Shown here: positions 62,191-64,000 of the stretch, piece by piece
Numbering within the stretch: the first letter of the stretch is position 1
How the letters are laid out: each line of letters starts with the position of its first letter
DNA from: Chrysopilus asiliformis
Lineage: Eukaryota; Arthropoda; Insecta; Diptera; Rhagionidae
Assembly: GCA_964034945.1 (NCBI GenBank)
Contig: OZ035962.1
Coordinates: 24,523,530 to 24,587,529 of the forward strand
Length of the DNA stretch: 64,000 nucleotides
Direction of reading: 5' to 3'
Made by a program: the position numbers and the translations under genes
Notes under the pieces: model-generated
The model's input: the letters and a program-made list of their open reading frames with translations, nothing else
What the model was told of the DNA's origin: nothing
Databases searched by the model: none

Positions 62191-64000
62191 CGAAACAATT
62201 AATGAATCATCGTTTTACAACTACAATTTATAAAAAAGAACACAGTCACCTGCTGTCACGTGGCTGTCAACGTGTTAAAGCCAAAACCCATTTCCCATCA
62301 TCGTCGCATCGGTCGAATCATTTCGATGTTTTTTTTGCAACGTTATTAAATTTTTTTTCATTCGAATAATTTGCGCTTTACTTTTCAAGCTTGAACGGCA
62401 ATTAAATGAGGTAATCATCAAGATTGTGTCATTAAAATGTGCATCGCTGTTTCGCACGGTTACGCAACTGGCACATTGACACCGAACTCTAAATAACAAC
62501 AACACCTAAATTAATAATATATATTTTTTTTTGATTTTTCCCGGTATGAGACACGCAACTTTAATTAGACTTCATCAATGTGAGAGATCGTCAATAAAAA
62601 AAGAAAAGTGGAGAAGAAAAAAAAACCATCAAATATTTATACTCTGAGCCATTATAATCAATCAAAGGTAGTTTGGTTATACCTCCTGCTGCATCATCGC
62701 ACCGATCTCAACCTGCGAAATCCAATCAGTCTCTCAGGTGCGCCAAAAACTCGCTTGAGTTGAAGAAAAATTTCGGGGTGTTGTGCGGTTTCGGAGGGCA
62801 TTGACGGACACCCACCATCGTCGATTCCTTCTTCGATCTTCTGCGAGCTTCTTCGATCATCGAATTCATGGTCATCATCGACGCCGCCGCATAATGCGCT
62901 CAATTTTACACGAATGAATCAGAATATCAAATCGAAACAAGGTATCTGTTCAAAATAGTATCTAAAAATAGCGTGTCGATAGAATGCTTTTGGAATTCCA
63001 AATTGTCTACTTCCAAAAAAAAAAAAAAAATGGCCAGACTTTTTGTGTGGTGGTGGACACAAGGTGGACATTAAATACACGAAAACTGTGCCACGGTGCA
63101 GTACACTAGAAGCATGACAAGCATATGGATTCCTTCGCGTGTTTGGGATTTTGAGAGACTTTTTGAAAACTTTTGGGTAGAAAATGGAGTGCGGGTACCA
63201 CGAAAAACACTCCAAAGTGGTGCGTCGTGATCGTACTTTATAGGAATCCAACCAAGGTGAATTTATGACAGCATAAAACTAGGCAAAAGCAACAACAAGA
63301 AAATTCTAATGTCGCCGCAAAATTTACTGGCAAATTCCAAAATAAAAATTCTTTCCGAAACATAAGAAAAACATAAGACAGAAATAAAATAAATTCCTCG
63401 ACCAAAGTCACTATCACACAAGAGTGCAAAAAATATTTTTTTTTAGTAGATTTTCTTTTTCGCAAAAAAAAACTAAACATCTTGGAGTGGCGTATGTTTT
63501 TATTTGCTTTTTGACAAGCTCACGGCAATCGTAAATCTTACTTTGCTTTTTTTTCGCCACGAAAGAAATACAAGTAGAGAAAATAAGATGAAAAGTTAAG
63601 CGAATAAAAAAATAATCTTCTAATGCTGTTCTATGTTAGTCCGTATGAAAATTCCACGTTTTTTTCGCATGACACTTTCTAGTCAAGGCCTAATTTTTTG
63701 TGACTTTTCACCTGTTTTTCGGTGTTTATATCGCTGTCGGTTTTGTGAAAGTGTCATCTCATCCAATGCGCGTCGTTGGCTCGGCGAAAAAGACACAACA
63801 AATACAATGAACCGGGGAGAAATTTTAAATTTTTTTTTTTGGGAAAATGCGAAAAATCACTTAAACGTCAGGCAGTTGAATTTACGTCAATTAGATTGGA
63901 AATGTGCGTACAAAATTCAGGTAGATGGCCTGTCGGATTTTGAAAATGTAAATCTATCTGGCAGCACTTTGTCAGAAATATGAATATTACTAGAAAAATT
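62191..64000. other. No gene seen
   Basis: AT-rich to mixed DNA. 62640-62900 is less AT-rich ('ctcaacctgcgaaatccaat', 'gattccttcttcgatcttct') but gives only short ORFs without domains. The open frame at 63633-63983 (+) is 116 codons with no recognised family and runs near the window end. Confidence 0.4.

Overview
The window looks like a piece of an insect nuclear genome, most likely from a fly (Diptera). It is AT-rich and gene-poor, and most of it reads as intron or intergenic DNA filled with transposable elements. Support for an insect: a poly-Gln/Asn-rich coding exon; dispersed Helentron/DINE-like elements carrying (GTCY)n microsatellites; a Gypsy-type retrotransposon whose long LTRs and tRNA-Lys primer site resemble the Osvaldo/Ulysses lineage; and two recursive-splicing (ratchet) motifs like those of long insect introns. 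No species can be fixed from the sequence alone.

The only good candidate for host coding sequence is an exon at 32149-32761 (+), closed by a near-consensus GTGAGT donor. Two zero-length exon motifs on the same strand, near 8865 and 61174, suggest that much of the window lies in long introns of one + strand gene, but no second coding exon is visible.

The largest feature is an LTR retrotransposon at 49189-60802 (coding on -). It has 2.04-kb LTRs that appear identical except for three homopolymer runs, a 4-bp AGTC target duplication, a tRNA-Lys1,2-type primer-binding site, a 577-aa gag with an N-terminal RING-H2 finger, a probable -1 frameshift site (A AAA AAC) and a pol carrying protease, reverse transcriptase, RNase H and integrase. 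A 1.7-kb non-autonomous hAT element with a perfect 8-bp target duplication has landed just inside pol and separates it from gag. The hAT carries a Helentron-like repeat as cargo, giving three nested mobile elements.

Elsewhere there are: a degenerate hAT with a BED-like transposase relic (12081-13219); a Harbinger-like element with a two-exon Myb/SANT-like relic (13447-14178); a second 8-bp-TSD hAT (29260-29952) that split a Helentron-like repeat; a 5'-truncated LINE with reverse transcriptase (38313-40430); a pogo/Tigger-like MITE (37929-38177); a Harbinger-like MITE with TTA duplications (46489-47062) nested in a foldback; several TA-flanked MITEs, one of them in three copies; foldback elements; and minisatellites that recur at separate loci. 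I recognised no tRNA, rRNA or CRISPR.
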